Shown: positions 53,554 through 61,603 of the stretch, piece after piece | Layout of the letters: each line of letters begins with the position of its first letter | Numbering within the stretch: the stretch's first letter is position 1 | Assembly: GCF_007644105.1 (NCBI RefSeq) | Contig: NZ_VFAC01000019.1 | Location: 1-64,000, forward strand | Origin: Elioraea rosea | GTDB lineage: Bacteria; Pseudomonadota; Alphaproteobacteria; Acetobacterales; Acetobacteraceae | DNA length: 64,000 nucleotides | Direction of reading: 5' to 3' | Notes under the pieces: generated by a model | The model's input: only the letters and a program-made list of their open reading frames with translations | What the model was told of the DNA's origin: nothing | Databases searched by the model: none | Made by a program: the position numbers and the translations under genes

Positions 53554-54597
53554 TTGGCGAAGTTCACGATCCTCACCCCCGCAGGCGCCTCCTTCACCAC
53601 CGCGGGCGGTGGGTATGACCATGAGCTCGAGGCGCTCGAGGGCATGGATGTCGAGATCGTCGAGTGCCCCGCGACCGAGGAGGGCTTCATCGCCGCCGCA
53701 TCGAAAGCCGATGCGGTCTATGCCAAGGGCATGAAGTTCAACGCCGCGATGATCAACGCGCTCTCCAAGTGCAAGCTGATCGCGCTCGGCACCGTCGGCG
53801 TCGACTATGTGGATGTCGCGGCCGCGACCGCGAAGGGCATCCCCGTCACCAACTGCCCCGACACCTTCATCGAGGAGGTGGCCGACCATGCGATGATGCT
53901 GCTTCTCGCCACGCATCGCCGCGCCATCGAGCAGGACCGCATGGTGCGCGAGGGGCGCTGGGGAGAGGGGCGGCCGCAGCTTCTGCAGGTGCCACGCCTG
54001 ATGGGGCTGACGCTCGGCTTCCTCGCCTTCGGCCGCGTGGCCCGCGCGGTGGCCCGGCGCGCCGCGCCGTTCGGGCTGCAGATGGTTGCCTACGACCCGT
54101 TCGTGGAGGAGCTCACGCTGTCGGACTACGGAGTACGGCCGGGCTCGCTGTCCGAGGTGCTCTCGCAGTCGGACTTCGTGTCGATGCACCAGCCCGACAC
54201 GCCGCTCACGCGCGGCTTCCTCAAGGAGAAGCACTTCCGGCAGATGAAGAAGAGCGCGATCTTCATCAACACCGGCCGCGGCCCGACGGTGGATGAAGCG
54301 GCGCTGATCAAGGCGCTGGAAGAGCAGTGGATCGCCGGCGCGGGGCTCGACGTGTTCCAGGTCGAACCGCCGAAGCCGGACAACCCCCTTCTGAAAATGC
54401 CGCATGTCATCCTCTCGCCGCACAACGCGTCCGCCTCCGCGCGGTTCGACCCGGCACGCAAGCGGCGCGTCGGGCAGGAGCTGTCGCTCGTGCTGTCCGG
54501 CCGCTGGCCGATGAGCTGCGTGAACCCGACGGTCCTGCCAGGCTCCGGCCTCGCCCGCTGGCAGCCGTATGCGATGACGCGCGGCCCCAACTCCTGA
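53554..54597 (+). CDS. D-2-hydroxyacid dehydrogenase-family protein with altered NAD motif
   Basis: 347 residues from a TTG at 53554 with GGAGAAA 5-6 bases upstream. The open frame continues back through the permease gene and is not used. The catalytic triad is present: Arg in LIALGTVGVDYVDVAAA and NTGRGPTVDEAAL, Glu in LDVFQVEPPKPDNP, and His in VILSPHNASAS. The usual GxGxxG of the NAD domain reads A-F-G-R-V-A (in LGFLAFGRVARAVARR), lacking the first and third glycines. It may reduce glyoxylate, hydroxypyruvate or a related oxo acid; with gcl nearby, a role as tartronate-semialdehyde or hydroxypyruvate reductase is conceivable. It closes the ABC operon. Confidence 0.85.
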   Translation: MAKFTILTPAGASFTTAGGGYDHELEALEGMDVEIVECPATEEGFIAAASKADAVYAKGMKFNAAMINALSKCKLIALGTVGVDYVDVAAATAKGIPVTNCPDTFIEEVADHAMMLLLATHRRAIEQDRMVREGRWGEGRPQLLQVPRLMGLTLGFLAFGRVARAVARRAAPFGLQMVAYDPFVEELTLSDYGVRPGSLSEVLSQSDFVSMHQPDTPLTRGFLKEKHFRQMKKSAIFINTGRGPTVDEAALIKALEEQWIAGAGLDVFQVEPPKPDNPLLKMPHVILSPHNASASARFDPARKRRVGQELSLVLSGRWPMSCVNPTVLPGSGLARWQPYAMTRGPNS

Positions 54598-54604
54598 TGC
54601 CGGC

Positions 54605-54638
54605 GCCCGTTCCGCATCGCGGGACGGGCTTCCATTTT
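54605..54638 (+). terminator. Intrinsic terminator of the ABC/dehydrogenase operon
   Basis: GCCCGTTCC (54605-54613), GCATCGC loop, GGGACGGGC (54621-54629) forms a 9-bp stem with one G-U pair, followed by TTCCATTTT. It lies 8 bases after the dehydrogenase stop and has the hairpin plus T-rich tail of an intrinsic terminator. Confidence 0.65.
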
Positions 54639-54655
54639 GCCGGCCGCCTCTCTAG

Positions 54656-54690
54656 CCTCCGCCCGCCGATCGAGCGGGCGGAGGGGTTTT
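54656..54690 (+). promoter_or_regulatory. Hairpin sequestering the iclR-gene ribosome-binding site
   Basis: CCTCCGCCCGC (54656-54666), CGATCGA, GCGGGCGGAGG (54674-54684) is a perfect 11-bp stem, then GGTTTT and CATG. The GGAGGGG at 54680-54686 is the Shine-Dalgarno of the regulator gene, 5 bases from its ATG at 54692, and it lies inside the 3' arm. The structure could act as a second terminator or as a translational lock. Confidence 0.6.
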
Positions 54691-54691
54691 C

Positions 54692-55507
54692 ATGGCAGGA
54701 ACGGCACGGCAGACGGCGAGGGGGCGGGCAAGCCCGCGCGACCCGAGCCAGGTGCAGTCCCTCACCCGGGCGCTGTCGTTGCTGAACGCGCTCGCCGAGA
54801 GCGCCGATGGCATGAGCCTCGGCGATGTGGCGCAGGTCGTCGGCCTTGCGCCATCGACGGCGCACCGGCTTCTGACTACGCTCCAGGGCCAGCGCTTCGT
54901 GCGCTTCGTCGCCGGCGAGGGGGTGTGGCAGGTCGGAGTGCAGGCGTTCATCGTCGGCCAGGCCTTCCGCCGTGCGCGCGACGTGCTTGCGCTCGCCCGG
55001 CCGGTGATGCGCCGGCTGATGGAGGACAGCGGCGAGACCGTAAACCTCTACATCGAGGAGGGCGGCGAGGTCGTGTGCATGGGCCAGGTGGAGTGCCGCC
55101 AGCTGATGCGGGCGATCTCCCGGCCGGGGGGGCGGGTGAAGATGCACTGCTCGGGCGTCGGCAAGGCGATGCTCGCCCGCCTGCCCGATGCGGAGGTCAC
55201 GCGAATCCTCCAGCTGTACGGCCTGGCGCGGATGACGGAGAAGACCCTCGATACGCCGAGGAGGCTGCGCGACGACCTCGCCGAGATCCGCCGCCGCGGC
55301 TTCGCGATCGACGACGAGGAGCATGCCGTCGGCCTCCGCTGCGTGGCTGCCGCGATCGTGGACGAGGAGGGACGGCCCGTCGCGGCCCTCTCCCTCTCCG
55401 GGCCGCTCGCCCGCATCGGGGATGCCGCCCTGTATGCCGCGGGCGCGCTCGTGGCGCGGGCGGCAGAGACCGTGACCGGGCAGTTCGGAGGCCGGCCAAC
55501 CGCCTGA
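54692..55507 (+). CDS. IclR-family transcriptional regulator (GclR/AllR-like)
   Basis: 271 residues. The winged helix at about residues 22-80 includes LTRALSLLNALAESADGMSL and VGLAPSTAHRLLTTLQGQRF. The effector domain has the conserved CSGVGKAMLARLP and RRRGFAIDDEEHAVGLRCVAAAI blocks, where IclR proteins bind small oxo acids such as glyoxylate or pyruvate. It is directly upstream of gcl, the arrangement seen for glyoxylate/allantoin regulators, so it probably controls gcl and perhaps the ABC operon. Its ribosome-binding site is buried in a hairpin. Confidence 0.9.
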   Translation: MAGTARQTARGRASPRDPSQVQSLTRALSLLNALAESADGMSLGDVAQVVGLAPSTAHRLLTTLQGQRFVRFVAGEGVWQVGVQAFIVGQAFRRARDVLALARPVMRRLMEDSGETVNLYIEEGGEVVCMGQVECRQLMRAISRPGGRVKMHCSGVGKAMLARLPDAEVTRILQLYGLARMTEKTLDTPRRLRDDLAEIRRRGFAIDDEEHAVGLRCVAAAIVDEEGRPVAALSLSGPLARIGDAALYAAGALVARAAETVTGQFGGRPTA

Positions 55508-55666
55508 TCCGCGCCGGTTCTCCGGGTGCGGTTCCGCATCGTGGAAAGCAATCCCGTATGCCTTGTTCCGCGGGTTGCGCCATCCCATTTGCTCGCCGGC
55601 CACGGAACGACCGCCTCGGGAGCGGGCGGCGTGGCTTGGGCGGATCAGGCGATGGGAGATGGTGCG

Positions 55667-57505
55667 ATGCCGAAAATGCCGGCGATCGAGGCGGCTGTTC
55701 GCGTTCTCGAGAAGGAGGGCGTCACGGTTGCCTTCGGCGTGCCAGGGGCCGCCATCAACCCGCTCTATGCCGCGCTGAAGCGCCGCGGCACGATCCGCCA
55801 CATCCTCGCCCGCCATGTCGAGGGCGCCTCGCACATGGCCGACGGCTACACCCGGGCGATGCCTGGCAATATCGGCGTTTGCATCGGCACTTCGGGGCCT
55901 GCGGGAACCGACATGATCACCGGCCTCTACACTGCCCAGGCCGACAGCATCCCCATCCTCTGCATCACCGGCCAGGCACCGCGCGCGAAGCTCCACAAGG
56001 AGGATTTCCAGGCCGTCGACATCGAGAGCATCGCCAAGCCGGTGACCAAGTGGGCGGTCACGGTGCGCGAGCCAGGCCTGGTTCCCCGGGTGTTCCAGCA
56101 GGCCTTCCACGTGATGAAGTCGGGCCGCCCCGGCCCGGTGCTGATCGACCTGCCGCTCGACGTCCAGAACGCCGAGATCGAGTTCGACGAGAGCACCTAC
56201 GCGCCGCTGCCCGTGTACAAGCCTGCCGCGACGCGGGCGCAGGTCGAGCAGGCGCTCGGCATGCTCGTGACGGCAGAGCGTCCGCTCATCGTCGCCGGCG
56301 GCGGCGTCATCAACGCCGATGCGTCCGACCTTCTCGTGAAGTTTGCCGAGGTCACCGGCATTCCCGTGATCCCGACGCTGATGGGCTGGGGCGCGATCCC
56401 CGATGACCATCCGCTGATGGCCGGCATGGTCGGGCTGCAGACGTCGCACCGCTACGGCAACGCGACGTTCCTCAAGAGCGACTTCGTCCTCGGCATCGGC
56501 AACCGCTGGGCCAACCGCCACACCGGCTCGATCGAGGCCTACACGCAGGGCCGCCGCTTCATCCATGTCGACATCGAGCCGACTCAGATCGGCCGCGTGT
56601 TCAATCCGGATTTCGGCATTGTCTCCGACGCCCACGCCGCGCTCGCGATGTTCATCGAGGTGGCGGAGGAGTGGAAGAATGCCGGCAAGCTGCCGGACTG
56701 GAGCGAGTGGGCCGCGCAGTGCCTGCACCGCAAGCGCAACATGCTGCGCAAGACGCATTTCGACCAGGTGCCGCTGAAGCCGCAGCGCGTGTACCAGGAG
56801 ATGAACGACGCCTTCGCCAAGGACACCTGCTATGTCTCGACGATCGGCCTGTCGCAGATCGCGGGCGCGCAGTTCCTGCACGTGTACAAGCCGCGCAACT
56901 GGATCAATTGCGGCCAGGCGGGCCCGCTCGGCTGGACGCTTCCCGCGGCCCTCGGCGTGCGCGCCGCCGACCCGCACCGTGAGATCGTCGCGCTTTCCGG
57001 CGACTATGACTTCCAGTTCCTGATCGAGGAGCTCGCCGTCGGCGCGCAGCACAAGCTGCCCTACCTGCACGTGGTGGTGAACAACTCCTATCTCGGGCTG
57101 ATCCGCCAGGCGCAGCGCGGCTTCCAGATGGATTTCGAGGTGAGCCTCGCCTTCGACAACATCAACATGGCCGAGGAGGAGGGTGTCGCCGGCTACGGCG
57201 TTGATCACGTCGCGGTCGCCGAAGGCCTCGGCTGCAAGGCCATTCGCGTGAAGAGCCCTAACGAGTTCAAGGAGGCCTTCGAGAAGGCCCGCGCGCTGAT
57301 GGACGAGCACCAGGTGCCCGTCGTGCTCGAGTTCATCCTCGAGCGTGTGACGAACATCTCGATGGGCACCGAGATCCACAACGTGACCGAATTCGAGGAG
57401 ATCCTCTGCCTCGACCCCTCGCTGTCGCTCAATGACGTGTCGGGCTCGGTGCTGAACAACGGCACCGCGACGGCGCAGCCCGTGCCGGCGAAGCAGCCGG
57501 CCTGA
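55667..57505 (+). CDS. gcl: Glyoxylate carboligase (tartronate-semialdehyde synthase)
   Basis: 612 residues from the ATG at 55667 with GGGAGA 8 bases upstream. The N-terminus [19 protein letters not shown] and the block [18 protein letters not shown] match E. coli Gcl closely; the Val in RHVEG is the residue that replaces the usual catalytic Glu of ThDP enzymes and is normal for Gcl. Further matches are [37 protein letters not shown] and the ThDP motif [17 protein letters not shown] with NNSYLGLI. It joins two glyoxylates into tartronate semialdehyde plus CO2. The C-terminus is about 20 residues longer than in E. coli. hyi and glxR are not nearby. Confidence 0.96.
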   Translation: MPKMPAIEAAVRVLEKEGVTVAFGVPGAAINPLYAALKRRGTIRHILARHVEGASHMADGYTRAMPGNIGVCIGTSGPAGTDMITGLYTAQADSIPILCITGQAPRAKLHKEDFQAVDIESIAKPVTKWAVTVREPGLVPRVFQQAFHVMKSGRPGPVLIDLPLDVQNAEIEFDESTYAPLPVYKPAATRAQVEQALGMLVTAERPLIVAGGGVINADASDLLVKFAEVTGIPVIPTLMGWGAIPDDHPLMAGMVGLQTSHRYGNATFLKSDFVLGIGNRWANRHTGSIEAYTQGRRFIHVDIEPTQIGRVFNPDFGIVSDAHAALAMFIEVAEEWKNAGKLPDWSEWAAQCLHRKRNMLRKTHFDQVPLKPQRVYQEMNDAFAKDTCYVSTIGLSQIAGAQFLHVYKPRNWINCGQAGPLGWTLPAALGVRAADPHREIVALSGDYDFQFLIEELAVGAQHKLPYLHVVVNNSYLGLIRQAQRGFQMDFEVSLAFDNINMAEEEGVAGYGVDHVAVAEGLGCKAIRVKSPNEFKEAFEKARALMDEHQVPVVLEFILERVTNISMGTEIHNVTEFEEILCLDPSLSLNDVSGSVLNNGTATAQPVPAKQPA

Positions 57506-57536
57506 GCAGGCGGCCTGGGCAGGCGGCCTGAGCGGG
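57499..57536 (+). repeat. 13-bp tandem repeat across the gcl stop codon
   Basis: GGCCTGAGCAGGC (57499-57511), GGCCTGGGCAGGC (57512-57524) and GGCCTGAGCGGG (57525-57536) are three near-identical units beginning in the last gcl codons. The gcl TGA lies in the first unit. It is probably a local slippage duplication. Confidence 0.7.
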
Positions 57537-57553
57537 TGCGATAGCGGCGGGCG

Positions 57554-58156
57554 CTACCCGCCCCGCCGCCGTCGCGCCGCGACCAGGGCGGCGAGGGCGA
57601 GGCCGACGAGGCCCGCGCCGGCCGGCTCAGGCACCGCGATCGGCGGCTCCTCTTCGGCCGGGGCCACGGGGAGCACGCGGAACTTCGCCTCATGCGTCGG
57701 CTGCAATGCGCTCGCGAACAGCATCTGCCCGCCGGCATAGGCATCGGCCGCGTAGAAGGAGAGGCTCCAGCGCGGCGTGAGGTCGCCGATCACGGCGGTG
57801 TAGACGCTCCCCGCCGTCAGTGCGATGGCGGAAAAATCCGCATCCACCCAGCCGGCGAAGCCCGATGCGAGGCCGGACACCGTGGCGGTGGCGAGCACCG
57901 CGCCGGACGCCCCCGCGCCTTCGCGCAGCGTGATCGACACGCTGTCTCCCGCCGGGGCGATGTCCGGCCTGATCTCCTGGATCCAGAAGCCGACCGACAC
58001 GGTCGCGTCCTCCGCGGTGAAGGACTGGCCGAGGGCGGGGTAGGAGAGAAGCTGCACGGTGCCGCTTGCCAGCGCCTGCACGATCGGCGCCGCGACGGAC
58101 GGCGAGGCGAGGCCGAGGCAGGACGCTGCGATCAGCGTGGCGAGGGGTCGTTGCAT
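57554..58156 (-). CDS. Secreted PEP-CTERM sorting-domain protein
   Basis: 200 residues from the ATG at 58156. The signal peptide is QRPLATLIAASCLGLASPSVAA. The mature part is a beta-rich domain, about 140 residues (SFTAEDATVSVGFWIQEI, VSITLREGAGASGAVLATAT, LTAGSVYTAVIGDL), with no catalytic residues that I recognise. The C-terminus is a full PEP-CTERM signal: VPEPAGAGLVGLALAALVAA then RRRR. Exosortase and an EPS locus are expected elsewhere in the genome. It is divergent from the DapA-like gene. Confidence 0.88.
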   Translation of the reverse strand: MQRPLATLIAASCLGLASPSVAAPIVQALASGTVQLLSYPALGQSFTAEDATVSVGFWIQEIRPDIAPAGDSVSITLREGAGASGAVLATATVSGLASGFAGWVDADFSAIALTAGSVYTAVIGDLTPRWSLSFYAADAYAGGQMLFASALQPTHEAKFRVLPVAPAEEEPPIAVPEPAGAGLVGLALAALVAARRRRGG

Positions 58157-58307
58157 GGCGCGTGTGTTCCTGGGCTTGTGGGTCAGGGCCGCTTCATGCA
58201 CGCGCAGTTTCTCGGCATGATGTCGGAGGTTTCAGGCCGATTGCAGAACGAACGAAAAGGCGAGGGAGGCGGGTGATGCGGCGAGGCAGCATGCGTGGAC
58301 GGGGCCG

Positions 58308-59243
58308 ATGACGGGGGGGACCTGGCCGTTCCACGGCATCTATCCCGTTCTCTATGCCTTCCACCGCGAGGATGGGCGGATCGACCCCGACGCCATGCGC
58401 CGCCAGGTCGAGCACTGCCTCGGCGCGGGGGCGCACGGGCTGATGGCGCTCGGCCTGATCACCGAGGTCGGCAAGCACACGACGGCGGAGCGGCACGAGA
58501 TCGTCGCGCTCGTCGCGAACGCGCTCGCGCGACGCAAGCCCTTCATGGTGACGGTGGGCGAGCGCACGCAGCCCGAGCAGCTCGCCTTCGCGCGGGAGGC
58601 GCGCGGCAACGGGGCGGACGTGATCATCCTCCAGCCTCCGCCGGCGATAGAGGGCGGCGAGGCGGCGCTGATCCGTTTCTTCGGCGCGACCGCCGATGCA
58701 CTCGACTGCCCCGTCGCCGTCCAGCACAACCCCTTCAACCTCGCGGTCAATCTTTCCGTGCCGGGCCTCGTGGCGCTGCACCGGAACCACCCGAACGTGA
58801 CCGTGCTGAAGGCGGAAGGAACCGCGGTCGAGACGGCCGAGCTGGCCGAGCGGACGGAGGGCCGGCTCGCGCTGTTCTGCGGCCATGGCGGCATCGAGTT
58901 CCTCTCGAACCTGCGCGCCGGCGTGGCGGGGCTGATCCCCGCGCCCGACATCGTCGCGCTGCAGGTGCGGATCTACGAGCTGTTCCGGCAGGGAACCGAG
59001 GCGTCGCTGGCCGAGGCGGAGGCCCTGCACAGGGCGGCTCTGCCGCTCATCGTGTTCCGCATCCGCTCCATCGAGCAGGCGCTGTGCTACGGCAAGCGCG
59101 GCTATGCGCGGCAGATCGGCCTCGAGGCGGTGCATGACCGCCCGCCCTTCCAGGCGCCCACGGCGTTCGGGCTCGCGGAGATGGACAGGCTGATCGCCGG
59201 GCTCGAGCGAACACTGCGCGAGGCGGGGCTGGCCGGGCGCTGA
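58308..59243 (+). CDS. DapA-like (N-acetylneuraminate lyase superfamily) aldolase/lyase, atypical active site
   Basis: 311 residues of the class I aldolase TIM barrel. The Schiff-base lysine is in VTVLKAEGTAVETAE, about residue 166. In this superfamily the usual GTTGE loop reads G-L-I-T-E here (MALGLITEVGKHT), and the Tyr of YNxP is replaced by His in VQHNPFN. The classical dihydrodipicolinate-synthase proton-relay Thr-Thr-Tyr is therefore absent, so it is unlikely to be a lysine-pathway DapA. It probably splits or forms a 2-oxo acid in sugar-acid catabolism. Neighbours gcl, SMP-30-like and TctC genes fit such a role. Confidence 0.85.
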   Translation: MTGGTWPFHGIYPVLYAFHREDGRIDPDAMRRQVEHCLGAGAHGLMALGLITEVGKHTTAERHEIVALVANALARRKPFMVTVGERTQPEQLAFAREARGNGADVIILQPPPAIEGGEAALIRFFGATADALDCPVAVQHNPFNLAVNLSVPGLVALHRNHPNVTVLKAEGTAVETAELAERTEGRLALFCGHGGIEFLSNLRAGVAGLIPAPDIVALQVRIYELFRQGTEASLAEAEALHRAALPLIVFRIRSIEQALCYGKRGYARQIGLEAVHDRPPFQAPTAFGLAEMDRLIAGLERTLREAGLAGR

Positions 59244-59257
59244 ACGCCTGGCTCAGC

Positions 59258-60613
59258 TCAGCGCAGGCACTCGACGAGGACCGTCGAGGGGTGGGCGACC
59301 TCGCCGACCTCCGCCGCCGGCCGGAAGCCTGACGATGCGGCGGTGCGCGGCGTGACGCCGTTGCGGCGCATGAACTCTTGCGCCACGCGGCCATGGATGG
59401 CGATGTTGACATTCTGCGGCAGGTCCCCGCCGGTCCGCTCCGCCACCCTGAGCGCGTTCAGCTTGGCGACGATCACGCCGATCACGTTGCCCGAGCGGTC
59501 GAGAAGCGGACCGCCCGAGTTGCCGCTCTGCACCGGCGCGGAGATGATCATGGTGTTCGGATCATCGCGCAGGCCGGTCAGCGCCGAGACCTCGCCGGTC
59601 GTCAGCGTCGGGCCGCTGCCGAGGATGCCCGTCAGCGGGAATCCGTAGGTCACGACCTCGTCGCCACGCCGCGCCGGCCCCTCACGGAACGTGAGCACTG
59701 GGCCGAGATCGGCCGGCCCTGAGAGAAGGGCGAGGTCGCGCTGGCTGTCGGACGCGAGCACCGTCAGCGGCACGCGCCGGTTTCCCTGCGCGACGGCCTG
59801 CACGCCGCGGCAGTTGCCGATGACATGCTGGTTCGTCAGCAGCCGGCCTTCTGCAACGACGAACCCGGTTCCCGTGCTGGCCCGCCTCTGCGCCCCCTGA
59901 GGCTGGGGCGGCTGGGCGGCCGGCGGGCGTTGCGCGCCCGGGCTCGGCAGGGCGGCGACGCGGCCGCCTGGGATCGGCTCGGGGCGGTCGGGGCCGGATG
60001 CCGGCGGTGGCTTGCCGCCCGCGACTCGCGAGGGGGCCGCAGCACCGGCAGGCGGCGGCTTGCCGTCAGGCGACTGGGCGGCGACGGCGGCGGAGGAGGC
60101 GCGCAGGGCCTGGAGCGTCGGCCCGTCCAGCACGCCCGACGGGGGGAGCCCACGGTCGCGCTGGAAGGCGGCGACGGCGCCCTGGGTCCGCGGGCCGATC
60201 TGCCCGTCCGCCGGACCGGGGTCGTAGCCGAGGGCGGCAAGCGCGCGCTGCACGGCCGCAAGGGCCTCGGACGAGCTCGACTGCACCTGCGTCTGGACCG
60301 CTGTGCCGATGGTGATCTCCGGCTCGGCGCAGATATCCGCGCCCTTCTGGTCGAACACAGAGCCGGCGGCTGTGACGAGGCGCACATCCACGACGCAGCC
60401 AGGGACGGAGCGGGTAACCTGGGCCGTCTGGCCTGGCCGCATCGCGCGACCGGCGATCAGGTTCCGCCCCGGCTGGCCGGGCTCGCCCGCGTAGAGGCCG
60501 ACGGCAACCTCGCCGGTGCGGTTGACGACGCGGAAGCGCGAACCGTCCTGCGCCTCGGCCGGGAGCGGGACGAGGGCGGAAGCTGCCATCAGGGCGGCGA
60601 GCAGGGCACGCAT
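59258..60613 (-). CDS. Secreted trypsin-like serine protease with peptidoglycan-binding domain
   Basis: 451 residues from the ATG at 60613. The signal peptide is MRALLAALMAASALVPLPAEA. After a beta-domain (residues about 25-120) comes a peptidoglycan-binding type 1 domain (LAAVQRALAALGYDPGPADG, IGPRTQGAVAAFQRDRGLPPSG) near 130-185, then a long Pro/Ala-rich linker. The protease domain (about 245-451) has the triad His in LLTNQHVIGNC, Asp in DSQRDLALLSG and Ser in PVQSGNSGGPLLDRSG. It lacks a PDZ domain, unlike DegP. It is likely cell-wall-associated in the periplasm. Confidence 0.9.
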   Translation of the reverse strand: MRALLAALMAASALVPLPAEAQDGSRFRVVNRTGEVAVGLYAGEPGQPGRNLIAGRAMRPGQTAQVTRSVPGCVVDVRLVTAAGSVFDQKGADICAEPEITIGTAVQTQVQSSSSEALAAVQRALAALGYDPGPADGQIGPRTQGAVAAFQRDRGLPPSGVLDGPTLQALRASSAAVAAQSPDGKPPPAGAAAPSRVAGGKPPPASGPDRPEPIPGGRVAALPSPGAQRPPAAQPPQPQGAQRRASTGTGFVVAEGRLLTNQHVIGNCRGVQAVAQGNRRVPLTVLASDSQRDLALLSGPADLGPVLTFREGPARRGDEVVTYGFPLTGILGSGPTLTTGEVSALTGLRDDPNTMIISAPVQSGNSGGPLLDRSGNVIGVIVAKLNALRVAERTGGDLPQNVNIAIHGRVAQEFMRRNGVTPRTAASSGFRPAAEVGEVAHPSTVLVECLR

Positions 60614-60701
60614 GACCGCTAGGTTGGCGCAGCCCCCACCGGAGTCAACGCAGCACTGCGCGAGTCGCACCGCGACGTGCGATGCGACACGCGATGGCGT
60701 A

Positions 60702-61589
60702 TCAGCGCGTGCCGAGGATCGAGCCGGTGGTGCTTCTCGGGTCGCGCTTCGGCCAGCGGCCGAGCTCCACCGCCGCATAGAACTCGGCGAGGTGGGCGTT
60801 GAAGGCGGCCGGCTCCTCGAGGTTCAGCGTGTGCCCCGTGCAGGGCATCACGACGAGCCCTGCCGTCGCGATGCAGCGCTTCATGAACAGGCTTGCCTCG
60901 AGGCAGGGGTCATCCTCGTCACCGGTCATCACCAGGCTCGGCACGGAGAGCGCCCGCATCGGCTGCTCGAGCTCGAAGATGCTCGGGCGTCGCTTCTGCA
61001 CCCCGCGCAGGGTGTTGGCAGCGCCCTTCGGGTCATGCTCGGCGAGCTGGGCCATGAACTCGGCATAGCCCCGCGGATCCTTGTTCTCGTACTGCACGCG
61101 CGTCGGCCCGCGGCCGTAGCTTCCTGCGGCCTCGGCGATCGGCAGCGTCTCGAATCGCTTCGCAGCCACCTCGCACTCCTCGGCGAACTGTGCCCGCTTC
61201 TCCGCCGGCGCGCCGTAGCCGACGCCCGCGATGACGAGGGACTTGGCCCGGTGCGGGTAGGCGAGGCCGAAATGCAGCGTCGCGAACCCGCCCATCGAGA
61301 CGCCGACGATGTGCGCCCCTTGGATGCCCAGGCCATCCATCACGTCGCGGATGTCGTCGCGCGCGCGCTCCTGGCTGTAGCTGTCGGGCGTGGGCGGAAC
61401 GGCAGAGGGCGGATAGCCGCGTGCGTTGTAGGTGATGCAGCGGTAGCGGCGGGAGAAGAAGCGCACCTGCGGCTCGAAGCTGCGCATGTCTCCGGCGAAC
61501 TCGTGCACGAACACGATCGCCGCGCCCGAGCCTGTGTCCTCGACCGCGAGGCTGACGTCGTCGGTCGTGGTGATGGTCGTCTGTGTCAT
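60702..61589 (-). CDS. Alpha/beta hydrolase (3-oxoadipate enol-lactonase-like)
   Basis: 295 residues. The oxyanion-hole region is AIVFVHEFAGDMRSF near residue 25. The nucleophile elbow is G-V-S-M-G-G (AHIVGVSMGGFATLHFGL) at about residue 98. The acid is in SLVMTGDEDDPCLEAS and the histidine in VMPCTGHTLNLEEPAAF. No signal peptide is present. It resembles enol-lactone and ester hydrolases. It lies 14 bases downstream of the SDR gene, so the two form an operon. Confidence 0.88.
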   Translation of the reverse strand: MTQTTITTTDDVSLAVEDTGSGAAIVFVHEFAGDMRSFEPQVRFFSRRYRCITYNARGYPPSAVPPTPDSYSQERARDDIRDVMDGLGIQGAHIVGVSMGGFATLHFGLAYPHRAKSLVIAGVGYGAPAEKRAQFAEECEVAAKRFETLPIAEAAGSYGRGPTRVQYENKDPRGYAEFMAQLAEHDPKGAANTLRGVQKRRPSIFELEQPMRALSVPSLVMTGDEDDPCLEASLFMKRCIATAGLVVMPCTGHTLNLEEPAAFNAHLAEFYAAVELGRWPKRDPRSTTGSILGTR

Positions 61590-61603
61590 CCGGGTGATCC
61601 TGT

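Noticed and set aside
52834-54597. An apparent fusion of a permease fragment with the hydroxyacid dehydrogenase
   Set aside because: The upstream part is an out-of-frame shadow of the second permease; the dehydrogenase has its own TTG start with a ribosome-binding site at 53554.
54407-57379. A 990-codon minus-strand open frame
   Set aside because: It is antisense to the IclR and gcl genes, is rich in Arg, His and Asp, and has no recognisable domain. Gcl matches its family throughout.
55667-57505. Loss of the catalytic Glu in the ThDP enzyme (Val in RHVEG)
   Set aside because: This substitution is normal and diagnostic for glyoxylate carboligase, so it is not an oddity.
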